Positions 32,051-41,835 of a stretch of DNA of 45,516 bases are shown piece after piece. Made by a program: the position numbers and the translations under genes. The notes below the pieces were generated by a model. It ran no database searches. It was not told the DNA's origin and saw only the letters and a list, made by a program, of their open reading frames with translations. Positions within the stretch are counted from its first letter, which is position 1; each line of letters begins with the position of its first letter. Origin of the DNA: Streptomyces sp. NRRL F-5123 (lineage in GTDB: Bacteria; Actinomycetota; Actinomycetes; Streptomycetales; Streptomycetaceae); NCBI RefSeq assembly GCF_000721495.1, contig NZ_JOHY01000078.1, forward strand, positions 1 to 45,516. Reading direction: 5' to 3'.

Positions 32051-32090
32051 TCACACGACGCCCCCTCCCAGGGGGAGTTCCGCGCCTGTG

Positions 32091-32130
32091 ACGGCCGGGC
32101 GGTGCGTATCCGTACGCACCGCCCGGCCGT
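32091..32130 (+). terminator. 18-bp perfect stem terminator of msiK
   Basis: Arms 32091-32108 and 32113-32130 pair perfectly with a TCCG loop, 41 bp after the msiK stop. The stem is very G/C-rich. The remaining bases to 32275 have no gene and should hold the promoter of the 32276 gene. Confidence 0.85.
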
Positions 32131-32275
32131 TGGCGTAGGCGCACCGGACGGATACCCGCACAAGCGGCAGTTCGGGCCCGTTCGTCAACCTTCGAACGCC
32201 CGGCCCGGCGATTTCACTCCCCCGCAAGAGTGACTGAATGTCGCCAAATCATCACCAGTCGCTACGATCCGAACC

Positions 32276-32704
32276 GTGAACCAGGTAGCTCGCCGTCTCG
32301 GCAAGACATTCGCGCTCGTCCTCCCGGTGGTTCTCGTGCTGTCGGGAACACTCGCCGTCACCCGCGTCTCGTGGGCCGGCTCCCCCTCCGACGCCCAGGT
32401 GCTGACCGCCTCCGCCACGTCACGGGACGGAGCGGCCGCCGGCCAGGCGGCGAAAGCCCCGCAGGAGGCGCTGCGCGCCCGGCTGCTGGACGAACTCCAG
32501 CAGAAGGACCCGGGGGCCGCGCTGACCGACCTCCAGGTCGCCATGGCCCAGCAGCCGTCCCTCGCCCGGTACTGCGTGTCCATCGCCCGCTCGCTGGGCC
32601 GCGCCGCCGTCGCGAAGTACGACGGCTCGGTGCGGCGCGCGCAGGCGTGGTCGCGGCCGGTGTGCGACACCGCGTTCGCGACCGGTGTCGCCGCCATGGG
32701 CTGA
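32276..32704 (+). CDS. Small secreted or membrane-anchored protein, unknown function
   Basis: A 142-aa protein. Residues 12-34 (FALVLPVVLVLSGTLAVTRVSWA) form a signal peptide or anchor; the rest is helical with two Cys (RYCVSIARSL and RPVCDTAF) that could pair outside the cell. I do not recognise the family. The GTG at 32276 begins NQVARRLGKT. It stands between two strong hairpins (32091-32130 and 32731-32800), so it is probably monocistronic. Confidence 0.68.
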   Translation: MNQVARRLGKTFALVLPVVLVLSGTLAVTRVSWAGSPSDAQVLTASATSRDGAAAGQAAKAPQEALRARLLDELQQKDPGAALTDLQVAMAQQPSLARYCVSIARSLGRAAVAKYDGSVRRAQAWSRPVCDTAFATGVAAMG

Positions 32705-32730
32705 CCGCCCCCGCCGACCGGTCCGGGCGC

Positions 32731-32800
32731 CGTCAACGAGCGCGTACGGCCGGCAGCCCCGCAGGGTGCGGGGGTTGCCGGGCGTACGCGCTCGTTGACG
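32731..32800 (+). terminator. Giant hairpin between the 32276 and 32820 genes
   Basis: Arms of 18 perfect base pairs (32731-32748 with 32783-32800) continue inward as CCGGCA/TGCCGG and CCCC/GGGG, with two mismatches in total, around a GCAGGGTGC-type loop. It ends only 19 bp before the next start codon, so it must overlap that gene's promoter or leader. Confidence 0.7.
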
Positions 32801-32819
32801 TTCGCATAAGGTGCGCTGC

Positions 32820-33563
32820 ATGACGCACGACACCACCGCGCACGAGACCGTCCCGGTCACCCAGGCCGTCATCCTGGCCGGCGGCCAGGGCTCAAGGCTG
32901 CGGCCCTACACCGACGACCGGCCCAAGCCCATGGTCGAGATCCCCGGTACGGGCACGCCCATCATCGGCCACCAGCTCGCCTGGCTGGCCGCGGAAGGGG
33001 TCACGGACGTCGTCGTGTCGTGCGGGCACCTCGCGGAGGTGCTCCAGGAGTGGCTGGAGAGCGCACCGCTGCCGCTGAAGGTGACAACCGTCGTCGAGGG
33101 CGAGCCGCTGGGCCGCGGCGGCGGGCTGAAGTACGCGGCCGCGTCGCTGCCGCGCACCGACGAGCCGTGGTACGCCACCAACGGCGACATCTGGACCCGC
33201 TTCTCGCTGCGCGGCATGGCCGCCTTCCACGAGGAGCGGGACGCCGTCGCGACCCTCGCGCTCGCCCGGCCGCGCATCCCGTGGGGCGCCGTCGAGACCA
33301 ACGAGTTCGGGCAGGTGCTGGACTTCATCGAGGCGCCGCCCTCGCCCTTCCTGATCAACGCGGGCGTGTACGTCTTCGCGCCGTCCTTCACCGCGATGCT
33401 GCCGGACCTGGGCGACCACGAGCGCACGACCTTCCCGCGGCTGGCCCGCGAGCGGCGCCTGGCCGGCTACCCGATCCCGCAGGGCGCCTACTGGCGGGCC
33501 ATCGACACCGCCAAGGACCTCCGCGAGGCCGCCCGCGAGCTGGCCGCGGGGCCCGCGATCTGA
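32820..33563 (+). CDS. Sugar-phosphate nucleotidyltransferase
   Basis: A 247-aa NTP-transferase of the RfbA/GlmU N-terminal type. AVILAGGQGSRLRPYTDDRPKPM at the N-terminus is the nucleotide and Mg motif; GEPLGRGGGLKYAA and ATNGDIWTRF are the base and metal contacts; INAGVYVF and YWRAIDTAKDL follow in the expected order. It joins a nucleotide to a sugar 1-phosphate for wall or glycan precursors; which sugar is not evident. The ATG at 32820 is 20 bp after the hairpin. It converges with the DoxX gene. Confidence 0.88.
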   Translation: MTHDTTAHETVPVTQAVILAGGQGSRLRPYTDDRPKPMVEIPGTGTPIIGHQLAWLAAEGVTDVVVSCGHLAEVLQEWLESAPLPLKVTTVVEGEPLGRGGGLKYAAASLPRTDEPWYATNGDIWTRFSLRGMAAFHEERDAVATLALARPRIPWGAVETNEFGQVLDFIEAPPSPFLINAGVYVFAPSFTAMLPDLGDHERTTFPRLARERRLAGYPIPQGAYWRAIDTAKDLREAARELAAGPAI

Positions 33564-33663
33564 GCCCGCGGGCCGACCGCGAGGCCCACGCAACTGAGCC
33601 CGCGGGCCCCCTCGGGGACCACGCGGGCTCAGATGCGTGCGCTGTCTCAGGACGTGCGCGGCC

Positions 33664-35289
33664 TCAGGCAGTCGGCGTCGGCTGGGCCGGGGCGCCCAGC
33701 AGCGCCGCGCCCAGCAGTCCGCCGATCGCGCCGCCCTGCGTGGGCCGCGGGGCGGGCGGCGGAGGCGGGGCCGCACGGGTCGGCGGGGCGGGGGGCTGCG
33801 ACGTACCGCCCGAGCCGCCGGACGAATCGCCGCTCGACCCGCCGGACGTACCGCCCGACCTCCGCGCGCCGCCCGGGGTGTGCGAGCCGCTCCCCGGCGT
33901 GCGCGTGGCGGAGGCACCGTCCTCCGTCCCGTCGGCCGGCGGCGTCGAGGCCGAGGGCTGCGGCTTCTCCCGCTCCTGCGCCGGCTGCGTGGGCGCCCCG
34001 CTCCCCGGCACGGACCCGTCGTCGCCCCCCGAGACCTCGGGCAGCGGCTGTCCCGGCAGCTCGTTGACCGGCGGCGCGGCGGGCCCGTACCGGTGCGTGC
34101 CCGGCGTGCTGCCGGCCCGTACCGCCGCGCCCAGCACGGAGCCGATCAGCAGCGCGCACCCCACGATGAGCGTGCCCAGCACCACACCGCGGCGCAGCAC
34201 GTACTGGCGCAGCCCCCACAGGCCGACACGCGGGCCGAGCCGGCGCCAGGCGTCGGCGGCGAGCTTGCCGTCGACGGAGTAGACGGGGGCGCCGGCGATG
34301 ATCAGCGGGCTCCACGCGGCGAGGTAAATGAAGTCGGGGGCGTCGTAGACGGGGACGGTGCGCCAGCTCACGGTGACCAGCAGCGCGACGGACAGGGCCG
34401 CTCCGAAGACCGCGGCGACCCGCTGCCACAGCCCGAAGACGGTCAGCACGCCCACCACGACCTGGAGGAAGGCGATGGAAAGGCCCGCGCCCACCGGGTG
34501 GTTGAGGGCGGCGTCGCGCAGCGGCTCGGCGGCGCCCCAGGGGTGCAGCGAGTTGAGCCAGGTGACCATGGAGCCACGCTTGCCGCCGTCGAAGTAGACG
34601 CGGTCGCACAGCTTGCCCATGCCCGCGTAGATCGACACGAAGCCGAGGAAGATGCGCAGCGGCAGCAGCACGATGCCGAGGTTCATCCGGCGGCCGGGGT
34701 ACCAGGCGTGCTTGACGAAGTCGCCGCCCTTGGGCACGGGCCGCTCCCGCCGGGGCGCGGTCTCGTAGAGGTCGTCGTCCTCCTCGCCGTAGTCCGCGTC
34801 CGCGTCGTAGCTGGCGACCGGCGGCCGATCGTCGAAGGCGCCGCGGGCCGGGCGTACGCCGCCGAGCAGGCCCGTGGTCGGGGCCTCGCCGTTGCGGGGG
34901 CCGACGACGGTGGGCGGGACGGGCGGCACGAGCGTCTCGCCGATCCGCGGCAGCACCTGCGTGGTCGCGCCCGCGGAACCGTCCGGGGACCCGGCGCCGC
35001 GCACCGTCTGGAACAGCTCGCCGGCCAGCGCGTCGCCGGGCTCGGACCACACCACCGGGGCGAGCCTGCGGCGGCCGCCGGTGTGCGGCTGCGCGGTCGT
35101 GCCGTGACCGTGGGACGCGCGCGCGAGGGAGCGCGCGGACGTCCTTCCCAGCTGCACACGGAAGCTCGCGTGAGTGACGATGACCTGGGCGGGGTCGCTC
35201 GGCACGCGGGCCATGGTGAAGGGCGGCCCGTCGGAATCGGGCGTCCCTCCCCCCGGGGAGGGGCGGGGTGTTCTGGTGTCCACGCTCAT
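33664..35289 (-). CDS. DoxX-family membrane protein with disordered tails
   Basis: A 541-aa protein. The DoxX core (about residues 203-345) has four membrane segments (LGIVLLPLRIFLGFVSIYAGMGKL; LSIAFLQVVVGVLTVFGLW; VFGAALSVALLVTVSW; FIYLAAWSPLIIAG), followed by a further segment (GVVLGTLIVGCALLIGSVLG). The N-terminal 200 residues are low-complexity and acidic near DADYGEEDDDLYE; the C-terminal 140 are Pro/Gly/Ser-rich. DoxX relatives work in thiol or redox homeostasis. It is twice the normal family length because of the tails. The ATG is at 35289; a hairpin near 33595-33640 separates it from the converging gene. Confidence 0.82.
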   Translation of the reverse strand: MSVDTRTPRPSPGGGTPDSDGPPFTMARVPSDPAQVIVTHASFRVQLGRTSARSLARASHGHGTTAQPHTGGRRRLAPVVWSEPGDALAGELFQTVRGAGSPDGSAGATTQVLPRIGETLVPPVPPTVVGPRNGEAPTTGLLGGVRPARGAFDDRPPVASYDADADYGEEDDDLYETAPRRERPVPKGGDFVKHAWYPGRRMNLGIVLLPLRIFLGFVSIYAGMGKLCDRVYFDGGKRGSMVTWLNSLHPWGAAEPLRDAALNHPVGAGLSIAFLQVVVGVLTVFGLWQRVAAVFGAALSVALLVTVSWRTVPVYDAPDFIYLAAWSPLIIAGAPVYSVDGKLAADAWRRLGPRVGLWGLRQYVLRRGVVLGTLIVGCALLIGSVLGAAVRAGSTPGTHRYGPAAPPVNELPGQPLPEVSGGDDGSVPGSGAPTQPAQEREKPQPSASTPPADGTEDGASATRTPGSGSHTPGGARRSGGTSGGSSGDSSGGSGGTSQPPAPPTRAAPPPPPAPRPTQGGAIGGLLGAALLGAPAQPTPTA

Positions 35290-35399
35290 CTAACCGAGTG
35301 ACGGTCCTTTAGGACACTGCCGGACACCGCCCTCGGTGTCCGAGACGCGTCAATCGCACCGGACCCGTATGATGCCCTCCCGCACCTGCCCCGGGCGGG

Positions 35400-36356
35400 T
35401 CACGAGCGGCGCCGGGCTGCCTCGTAGAGCACCACACCCGCGGCCACGCCGGCGTTCAGCGACTCGGCCGCGCCGCCCGGCATCGGGATGCGCACCAGCA
35501 GGTCGCACGTCTCGCCGACCAGCCGCGACAGGCCCTTGCCCTCGCTGCCCGCGACGATCACGACCGGCCCGTCCAGCGCCTCCAGGTCGTACAGCTCGAC
35601 GTCGCCGTCCGCCGCGAGGCCGACGACGGTCAGGCCCGCCTTCTTGTACGCCTCCAGGGCGCGGGTCAGGTTGGTCGCGCGGGCGACGGGGACGCGGGCA
35701 GCGGTGCCGGCCGACGTCTTCCACGCACCCGCGGTCATCCCGGCGGCCCGCCGCTCGGGCACCACGACGCCGTGCCCGCCGAAGGCGGCGACCGAGCGGA
35801 CGACGGCGCCGAGGTTGCGCGGGTCGGTCACCCCGTCGAGGGCGACGATCAGCGCGTCCTCGCCCCTGTCGGCGGCGTCGGCCACGAGGTCCTCGGGGTG
35901 CGCGTACTCGTACGGCGGGATCTGCAGGGCGATGCCCTGGTGGTTCAGCCCGGACGTCATCCGGTCCAGCTCGGCCTTGGGCGCCTCCATGAGCGGCACC
36001 CCGCGGTCGGTGGACAGCCGCAGCGCCTCGCGCACCCGGTCGTCGTTGTCGATGAACTGCTGGACGTAGACGGCCGTGGCCGGGATGTCCGCGCGCAGCG
36101 CCTCGACGACCGGGTTGCGGCCCACGACCAGCTCGGACGCCGACCGGCCGCCGCGCCCCATCGGGCGCTGCTGGCGGCCCGCGCTCTTGCGGGCCTGGGC
36201 GGCGGCGACCCGGCTCTTCTTGTGGCCCGGACGCATCTCGGCGGGCGGGGTGGGCCCCCTGCCCTCCAGGCCCTTGCGGCGCTGCCCGCCGCTGCCGACC
36301 GTCGCGCCCTTCTTGTTGCTCGTACGGCGGTTCCTGCGCTGGCTGTTGCCGGCCAT
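35400..36356 (-). CDS. rlmB: 23S rRNA (guanosine-2'-O-)-methyltransferase RlmB
   Basis: A 318-aa SpoU/TrmH-family methyltransferase with a trefoil knot. The basic N-terminal extension ([18 protein letters not shown]) typical of actinomycetes precedes a substrate-binding domain beginning [11 protein letters not shown]. The three SpoU motifs are [24 protein letters not shown] and [23 protein letters not shown]. It methylates a guanosine in 23S rRNA. The ATG at 36356 matches known relatives. It follows cysS 104 bp upstream, and the pair is a conserved unit in Streptomyces. Confidence 0.92.
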   Translation of the reverse strand: MAGNSQRRNRRTSNKKGATVGSGGQRRKGLEGRGPTPPAEMRPGHKKSRVAAAQARKSAGRQQRPMGRGGRSASELVVGRNPVVEALRADIPATAVYVQQFIDNDDRVREALRLSTDRGVPLMEAPKAELDRMTSGLNHQGIALQIPPYEYAHPEDLVADAADRGEDALIVALDGVTDPRNLGAVVRSVAAFGGHGVVVPERRAAGMTAGAWKTSAGTAARVPVARATNLTRALEAYKKAGLTVVGLAADGDVELYDLEALDGPVVIVAGSEGKGLSRLVGETCDLLVRIPMPGGAAESLNAGVAAGVVLYEAARRRS

Positions 36357-36460
36357 GGGGACTCTCACTTCTTCTGTCTACGTCACGTCGGGGGGCGCGG
36401 GCCCGGAAAGCGGCGAGGGGTGCGGGGGCCGGAACGCCCGCACCCCCCTCATGTCTCCGG

Positions 36461-37852
<1,392 letters not shown>

Positions 37853-37912
37853 GCCTCAAGGGTAGTGGGCCCGGCGCCCTTCGCGGACCGCCGGGCGCAA
37901 GACGTCGCCGCG

Positions 37913-38302
37913 TCAGATCCGCTCGACGACGCGCTCCGGGGTGACCCGCACGATGAGCCGCACGGTGTCGGGTCCGTCGTTGCTGTAGGGGGCGCCGGTG
38001 TACTTGCGGCTGACGGAGTCGACGAAGCCGCGGTCCTCGTCCTCCGTGACGCTCGCGGTGCCGCGGATCTCGACGTACGCGAAGGGGTTGCCCTCCGGCA
38101 TCGCCAGGACGGTGACCCGTGGGTTCCGCGCCAGGTTGCGGGCCTTGCGGCGGTCCCCGGTGGTGGAGAAAAGCACGTCGTCGCCGTCCCGCGTCACCCA
38201 GACGACCGACAGCTGCGGCGTCCCGTCGGGCTCGACGGTGGCGACGGTGGCATAGGTCTTCGCATCGAAGAGCGCACGAGCGTTGTCCGAGAGCTGAGCC
38301 AT
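37913..38302 (-). CDS. PPOX-class F420-dependent oxidoreductase-like protein
   Basis: A 129-aa split beta-barrel protein of the pyridoxamine 5'-phosphate oxidase-like class. TYATVATVEPDGTPQLSVVWVTRDGDDVLFSTTGDRRKARNLARNPRVTVLA is characteristic of the short F420- or FMN-dependent reductases (Rv1155 type) of actinobacteria. The length and final IVRVTPERVVERI agree. The real cofactor cannot be told from the sequence. It lies between cysS and the large repeat array. Confidence 0.86.
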   Translation of the reverse strand: MAQLSDNARALFDAKTYATVATVEPDGTPQLSVVWVTRDGDDVLFSTTGDRRKARNLARNPRVTVLAMPEGNPFAYVEIRGTASVTEDEDRGFVDSVSRKYTGAPYSNDGPDTVRLIVRVTPERVVERI

Positions 38303-38379
38303 GGCTGGCTGCCTTTCTGCCGTGGGGGCTGCGTCCCCTCAACGCCGGGGGCGCGCCGATTCATCCACACCGCAGGTGC

Positions 38380-38825
38380 GAATGCGCTTGCCGCGCCGGG
38401 CACTCGTTTCTCCGGGGCGCGGGAGGATGCGCCTGCCGCGCCGGGCTAGCGTTGCGCGCTGCCGCGCAGGGGGCGAGCGGCTTGCGCTACCGCGCTGGCG
38501 AGCGACTTTGCGCGGCCCCGCCGGGCGAGCGTTTTGCGCTACCGCGCAGGGGCCGACCGTTTTGCGCTACCGCGCCGGGCGACCATTGCGCGCTACCGCG
38601 CAGGGGCCGAGCGACTTTGCGCTGCCCCACCGGGCGACCATTGCGCGCTACCGCGCAGGGGCCGAGCGACTTTGCGCTGCCCCACCGGGCGACCGTCTTT
38701 GCGCTGCCCCGCCGGGCGACCATTGCGCGCTACCGCGCAGGGGCGAGCGACTTGCGCTACCCCGCCGGGCAAGCGGCTTTGCGCGGCCCCGCCGGGCGAG
38801 CGTTTTGAGGGGCGCGGGGAACTGC
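38380..38825. repeat. Array of about 15 degenerate 25-31-bp units
   Basis: Units follow GCGCTaCCGCGCmGGGcGAs with a short A/T-rich link (TTT, ATT or TTTT) between them. The blocks 38585-38639 and 38646-38698 hold two-unit repeats that are almost exact. The units are not separated by unique spacers. The array ends in a 28-bp arm (38801-38828) whose perfect reverse complement is 38915-38942; beyond it, units run in the opposite direction. Single units of the same family occur at the three other loci in this window. Confidence 0.85.
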
Positions 38826-38942
38826 GCGGCCAGCCACGACGGTGGCGCGGGTCGTCACCGGCCCGAAGGGGCAGTTCGGTTTCGTACCGGACCACCGGCC
38901 GGTGGGTGGTTGCTCGCGCAGTTCCCCGCGCCCCTCAAAACG
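38801..38942. repeat. 28-bp perfect inverted repeat at the centre of the array
   Basis: Positions 38801-38828 and 38915-38942 are exact reverse complements (TTTTGAGGGGCGCGGGGAAC in part). The 86 bp between them hold a GGCCCGAAGGGGC-type hairpin and ACCACCGGCCGGTGGGTGGT. The same arm with a slightly different sequence is seen at 7371-7386/7485-7500. Confidence 0.85.
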
Positions 38943-39154
38943 CCCACCGCCCCGCGCGGCGGAAAACGCTCACCCCCCGCAGCAGCGGAAACGCTCACCC
39001 CGCGCGGCAGCGCGAAGCGCTCACGACGCCGCCGGCGGCAGCACCATCGCCGTGGCCAGCCGCGCCCCCGAAAACGCTCGGCCCGGCGCGCAGCGGAAAC
39101 GCTCACCCCCCGCGGCAGCGCGAAAGGCTCACCCCGCGCGGCAGCGCGAAGCGT
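38943..39154. repeat. Reverse-oriented repeat units and ispF 3' duplication
   Basis: Seven or so units of the family, in reverse orientation (GCGGCAGCGCGAAGCGCTCA type). Between two of them, 39021-39059 duplicates the last 12 codons and stop of ispF, including about 25 bp of downstream sequence. The remainder of the gap between the PPOX gene and ispF is made entirely of these repeats. Confidence 0.75.
39021..39059 (-). pseudogene. Duplicated 3' end of ispF (12 codons plus stop)
   Basis: Read on the minus strand, it encodes [12 protein letters not shown] and a stop, identical in protein to the end of ispF (39155-39193) but with four base differences, three of them silent-site codon changes within the coding part. 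The similarity extends about 25 bp past both stop codons. It is a fragment, not a gene. Confidence 0.8.
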
Positions 39155-39676
39155 TCAGGACGCCGCGGGCGGCAGCACCATCGCCGTAGCCAGGGCGGCG
39201 AGCCCCTCGCCGCGGCCGGTGAGGCCGAGCCCGTCCGTCGTGGTGCCGGACACCGAGACCGGCGCCCCCACCGCGGCGGCGAGAGCCGCCTCCGCCTCGG
39301 CGCGCCGGGTCCCGATCTTCGGGCGGACCCCGATGACCTGGATCGCGACGTTCCCGATCGTGAAGCCGGCCGCCCGGACGATCCGCGCCGCCTCCGCGAG
39401 GAGCGTCACCCCGGACGCCCCGGCCCACTCGGGCCGGTCCGTGCCGAAGTGCGCCCCGAGGTCGCCGAGCCCGGCGGCGGAGAAGAGCGCGTCGCACGCC
39501 GCGTGCGCGGCCACGTCGCCGTCGGAGTGCCCGGCGAGCCCGTGGGACGCGCCCTCCCAGTGCAGGCCCGCGCACCACAGCTCGCGGCCCACCGCGAAGG
39601 CGTGCACGTCCGTTCCGACGCCGACCCGGGGCAGCGGCACGGAAGGCGCCTCCCCGGCGGGGGGCTCAGTGCCCAT
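39155..39676 (-). CDS. ispF: 2-C-methyl-D-erythritol 2,4-cyclodiphosphate synthase
   Basis: A 173-aa enzyme of the MEP isoprenoid pathway that cyclises CDP-methylerythritol 2-phosphate with release of [13 protein letters not shown] carries the metal Asp and His; [28 protein letters not shown] carries the third metal His and the substrate loop; [15 protein letters not shown] is the C-terminal signature. The ATG at 39676 overlaps the end of ispD by 11 bp, so the genes are coupled. The final 12 codons are duplicated downstream. Confidence 0.95.
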   Translation of the reverse strand: MGTEPPAGEAPSVPLPRVGVGTDVHAFAVGRELWCAGLHWEGASHGLAGHSDGDVAAHAACDALFSAAGLGDLGAHFGTDRPEWAGASGVTLLAEAARIVRAAGFTIGNVAIQVIGVRPKIGTRRAEAEAALAAAVGAPVSVSGTTTDGLGLTGRGEGLAALATAMVLPPAAS

Positions 39677-40367
39677 TGGCCCTCCTGCGGGCGAGTACGG
39701 CCTCGGCCAGGACGAGGTCCAGCGGCCGGGTGACCTTGAAGGCCTCCTCGTGTCCGGGCACGACGAGGACGGGGACGCCGAGCTGCTCGACCATGCCGGC
39801 GTCGTCCGTGACGGGGCCGGACACCGAGGAGTGCGCCTTGGCCAGCACCGCCCGGTCGAAGCCCTGCGGGGTCTGGACGGCCCGCAGCAGCGCCCGCTCG
39901 GGCGTGCCGGTGACGGCGCCGGTGTCCGGGTCGACGCTCTTGACGGTGTCGGCGAGCGGCAGCCCCGGCACCACGGCGGGCGCCCCGCCCCGTACCGCTT
40001 CGACGACGGCCTCGACCGTCTCGACGGGCACCAGGGGGCGGGCGGCGTCGTGCACGAGCACCGTGCCGACGTCGTCGGGCAGCGCCGCCAGGCCCAGGCG
40101 GACGGAGTCCTGCCGTTCGGCACCGCCGGGCACGACCCTTATGTCGGTGGACTCGGGCAGCCCGTTCGCGTCGAGCAGCGCCCGGACCTCGGCGGCGCCG
40201 TCGGGCGGCGCGACCACGACGATCACGGAGACGGCGCGGGCGCGGGCCATCGCGCGCACCGCGTGGACCAGGAGGGGGACCCCGCCGAGAGTGCGCAGCG
40301 CCTTGGGCGCGCCGGGGCCGAGCCGGACGCCACGTCCGGCGGCGGGAATGACGGCTGCGGTACGCAG
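39666..40367 (-). CDS. ispD: 2-C-methyl-D-erythritol 4-phosphate cytidylyltransferase, probable CTG start
   Basis: The third step of the MEP pathway: it forms CDP-methylerythritol from CTP. The conserved N-terminal loop [66 protein letters not shown] and the final [14 protein letters not shown] are all present. No ATG, GTG or TTG lies upstream of the CTP loop in frame before the stop near 40452. The nearest standard start (GTG 40259) would delete that loop. CTG at 40365-40367 has AAGGA seven bases upstream and gives 233 aa, a normal length, so I take it as the start. ispF follows with overlap. Confidence 0.85.
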   Translation of the reverse strand: MRTAAVIPAAGRGVRLGPGAPKALRTLGGVPLLVHAVRAMARARAVSVIVVVAPPDGAAEVRALLDANGLPESTDIRVVPGGAERQDSVRLGLAALPDDVGTVLVHDAARPLVPVETVEAVVEAVRGGAPAVVPGLPLADTVKSVDPDTGAVTGTPERALLRAVQTPQGFDRAVLAKAHSSVSGPVTDDAGMVEQLGVPVLVVPGHEEAFKVTRPLDLVLAEAVLARRRANGH

Positions 40368-40724
40368 GTTTGTGTCCTTGTATGAGTTGGGTATCGCTTG
40401 GAGGTGCGCCCGGGGTGATGTCCCGGGCGGTTGCAGGGCACGGGCTCCCCCTCAGGACCCCTTCCGTGAAGTCCTGGGGATGACCGTATCGCCCTGCGGG
40501 ACGGCAGGCGTCGGGTTCGGCGTATGCGCAGGCGGCAGCTGTGCTCAGCCGCCGCCTGTGCCGGGCCGCGCATGCCGCAGCACCCGGCCGTGGTGCTGGG
40601 CCGGGTGCCGCGGCAGTGTCCCCCGGTGGGTGCCCGGGGTGCGTCTGCGTAAGTCAGTACGTCACGGCAGCGTGGGTGGGCGCTGGAGTGGACGTGACAC
40701 GAGAACGTCCGGAAAGGGACGGTC
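40368..40724. other. 357-bp structured gap between carD and ispD
   Basis: No gene. It contains a 17-bp stem with one mismatch (40573-40589 with 40599-40615), a second stem GGCGGC/GCCGCC at about 40531-40552, and further short hairpins. These could terminate carD transcription; an ispD promoter would have to lie at about 40400-40480. Confidence 0.6.
40573..40615 (-). terminator. Hairpin downstream of carD
   Basis: TGCCGCAGCACCCGGCC (40573-40589) pairs with 40599-40615 with one mismatch around a 9-nt loop, about 110 bp after the carD stop. It may end the carD transcript or attenuate read-through into ispD. Confidence 0.55.
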
Positions 40725-41207
40725 TTACGACGCGAGGACTTCGTCGAGCAGGGCCTCGGCCTTGTCCTCGTTGGTGTTCTCGGCCAGAGCGAGTTCGCTG
40801 ACCAGGATCTGCCGCGCCTTGGCGAGCATGCGCTTCTCACCGGCGGACAGGCCGCGCTCGCGCTCGCGCCGCCACAGGTCACGAACGACTTCCGCGACCT
40901 TGATGACGTCGCCGGAGGCGAGCTTCTCCAGATTTGCCTTGTATCGACGGGACCAGTTGGTGGGCTCCTCGGTGTACGGCGCGCGCAGCACCTCGAAGAC
41001 CCGATCCAGCCCGTCCTGACCGACAACGTCGCGCACGCCGACGAACTCCGCATTGTCCGCGGGTACGCGCACCGTCAAGTCGCCCTGGGCGACCTTGAGC
41101 ACCAAGTAGGTCTTGTCCACGCCTTTGATCTGGCGAATTTCGATAGCCTCGATCAGCGCGGCCCCGTGATGGGGATAGACCACGGTGTCGCCAACCTTGA
41201 ACGTCAT
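40725..41207 (-). CDS. carD: CarD-family RNA polymerase-binding regulator
   Basis: A 160-aa essential-type actinobacterial regulator that stabilises the open promoter complex. The N-terminal Tudor-like RNAP interaction domain begins [22 protein letters not shown]. The C-terminal helical DNA-binding domain includes the Trp wedge ([17 protein letters not shown]) and [29 protein letters not shown]. Both sequence and length are highly conserved. It lies upstream of ispD-ispF, as in other actinomycetes. Confidence 0.95.
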   Translation of the reverse strand: MTFKVGDTVVYPHHGAALIEAIEIRQIKGVDKTYLVLKVAQGDLTVRVPADNAEFVGVRDVVGQDGLDRVFEVLRAPYTEEPTNWSRRYKANLEKLASGDVIKVAEVVRDLWRRERERGLSAGEKRMLAKARQILVSELALAENTNEDKAEALLDEVLAS

Positions 41208-41835
41208 GTGACAGGTACCCCTTCCGTGGCTATCCAGGGTAACACGGGAACGCCCTCATCTGAATGGCGTTTTCGCAGGTCAGGGCATATCTCGGGGCTT
41301 GACAAGCGCCCCTGGAACGTGCTGGAGGGTGCCACGGACACCCGGTATTCGCAGGTCGGAGCGGGTATACGGGGACCCGGAATCACCGCCGCCGGAGGCG
41401 CGGCGACCGCCGAACACCGGGCGATACGTCCGGATTTGTCACTCCCGCACGAGTGGATCTTCGCTACTCCGTTCGGGTTCACGGCACGGAAGACGCGGCC
41501 GAAGATCCAATTGCCCGGCGATCACGGAAATCCCCCCGGTCCGCCGCGTCACGTCGACCGGCCGGTAATCACACCGTGGTAATGCCGGAATACATTGCGG
41601 GCATGTTGCGCGCGCGTACCGCACGGGGACCCGTTGACGTCGAGATCCGGCCACCGGCGCGACCCGCGTACACGACCGCTCGGGTGAGGGACTGTCACTG
41701 AGGGGACACCCGGTGCGCGGCCGATACCGGGGCTCGGTAATCTTAGGCCGCTGGAAGATCGTCCGAGCCTGCCAAGCCGGCTGCCCGCCACAGCCGGCCG
41801 GGCCGTCAGTCCGAGTCATAGGAGATGCCGCCGCC
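41208..41835. other. 628-bp divergent control region between carD and the lipoprotein gene
   Basis: No gene with coding bias on either strand. The G+C is below the local average at about 41400-41600. TTGACG (41635) may be a -35 for the lipoprotein gene, and the carD promoter should lie within about 150 bp of 41207. A GTTCACGG motif at about 41478 resembles half a PHO box, but no second repeat in phase is visible. Confidence 0.5.

Noticed and set aside
38380..38825. CRISPR array
   Set aside because: Units vary in length and sequence, follow each other without unique spacers, reverse orientation past the centre, and no cas gene is present.
40257..40259. GTG as the ispD start
   Set aside because: It would remove the CTP-binding loop [16 protein letters not shown] that is open and in frame upstream.
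41470..41490. PHO box for the 41836 lipoprotein gene
   Set aside because: Only one GTTCACGG-like unit is seen, with no 11-bp repeat partner, and it lies about 350 bp upstream.
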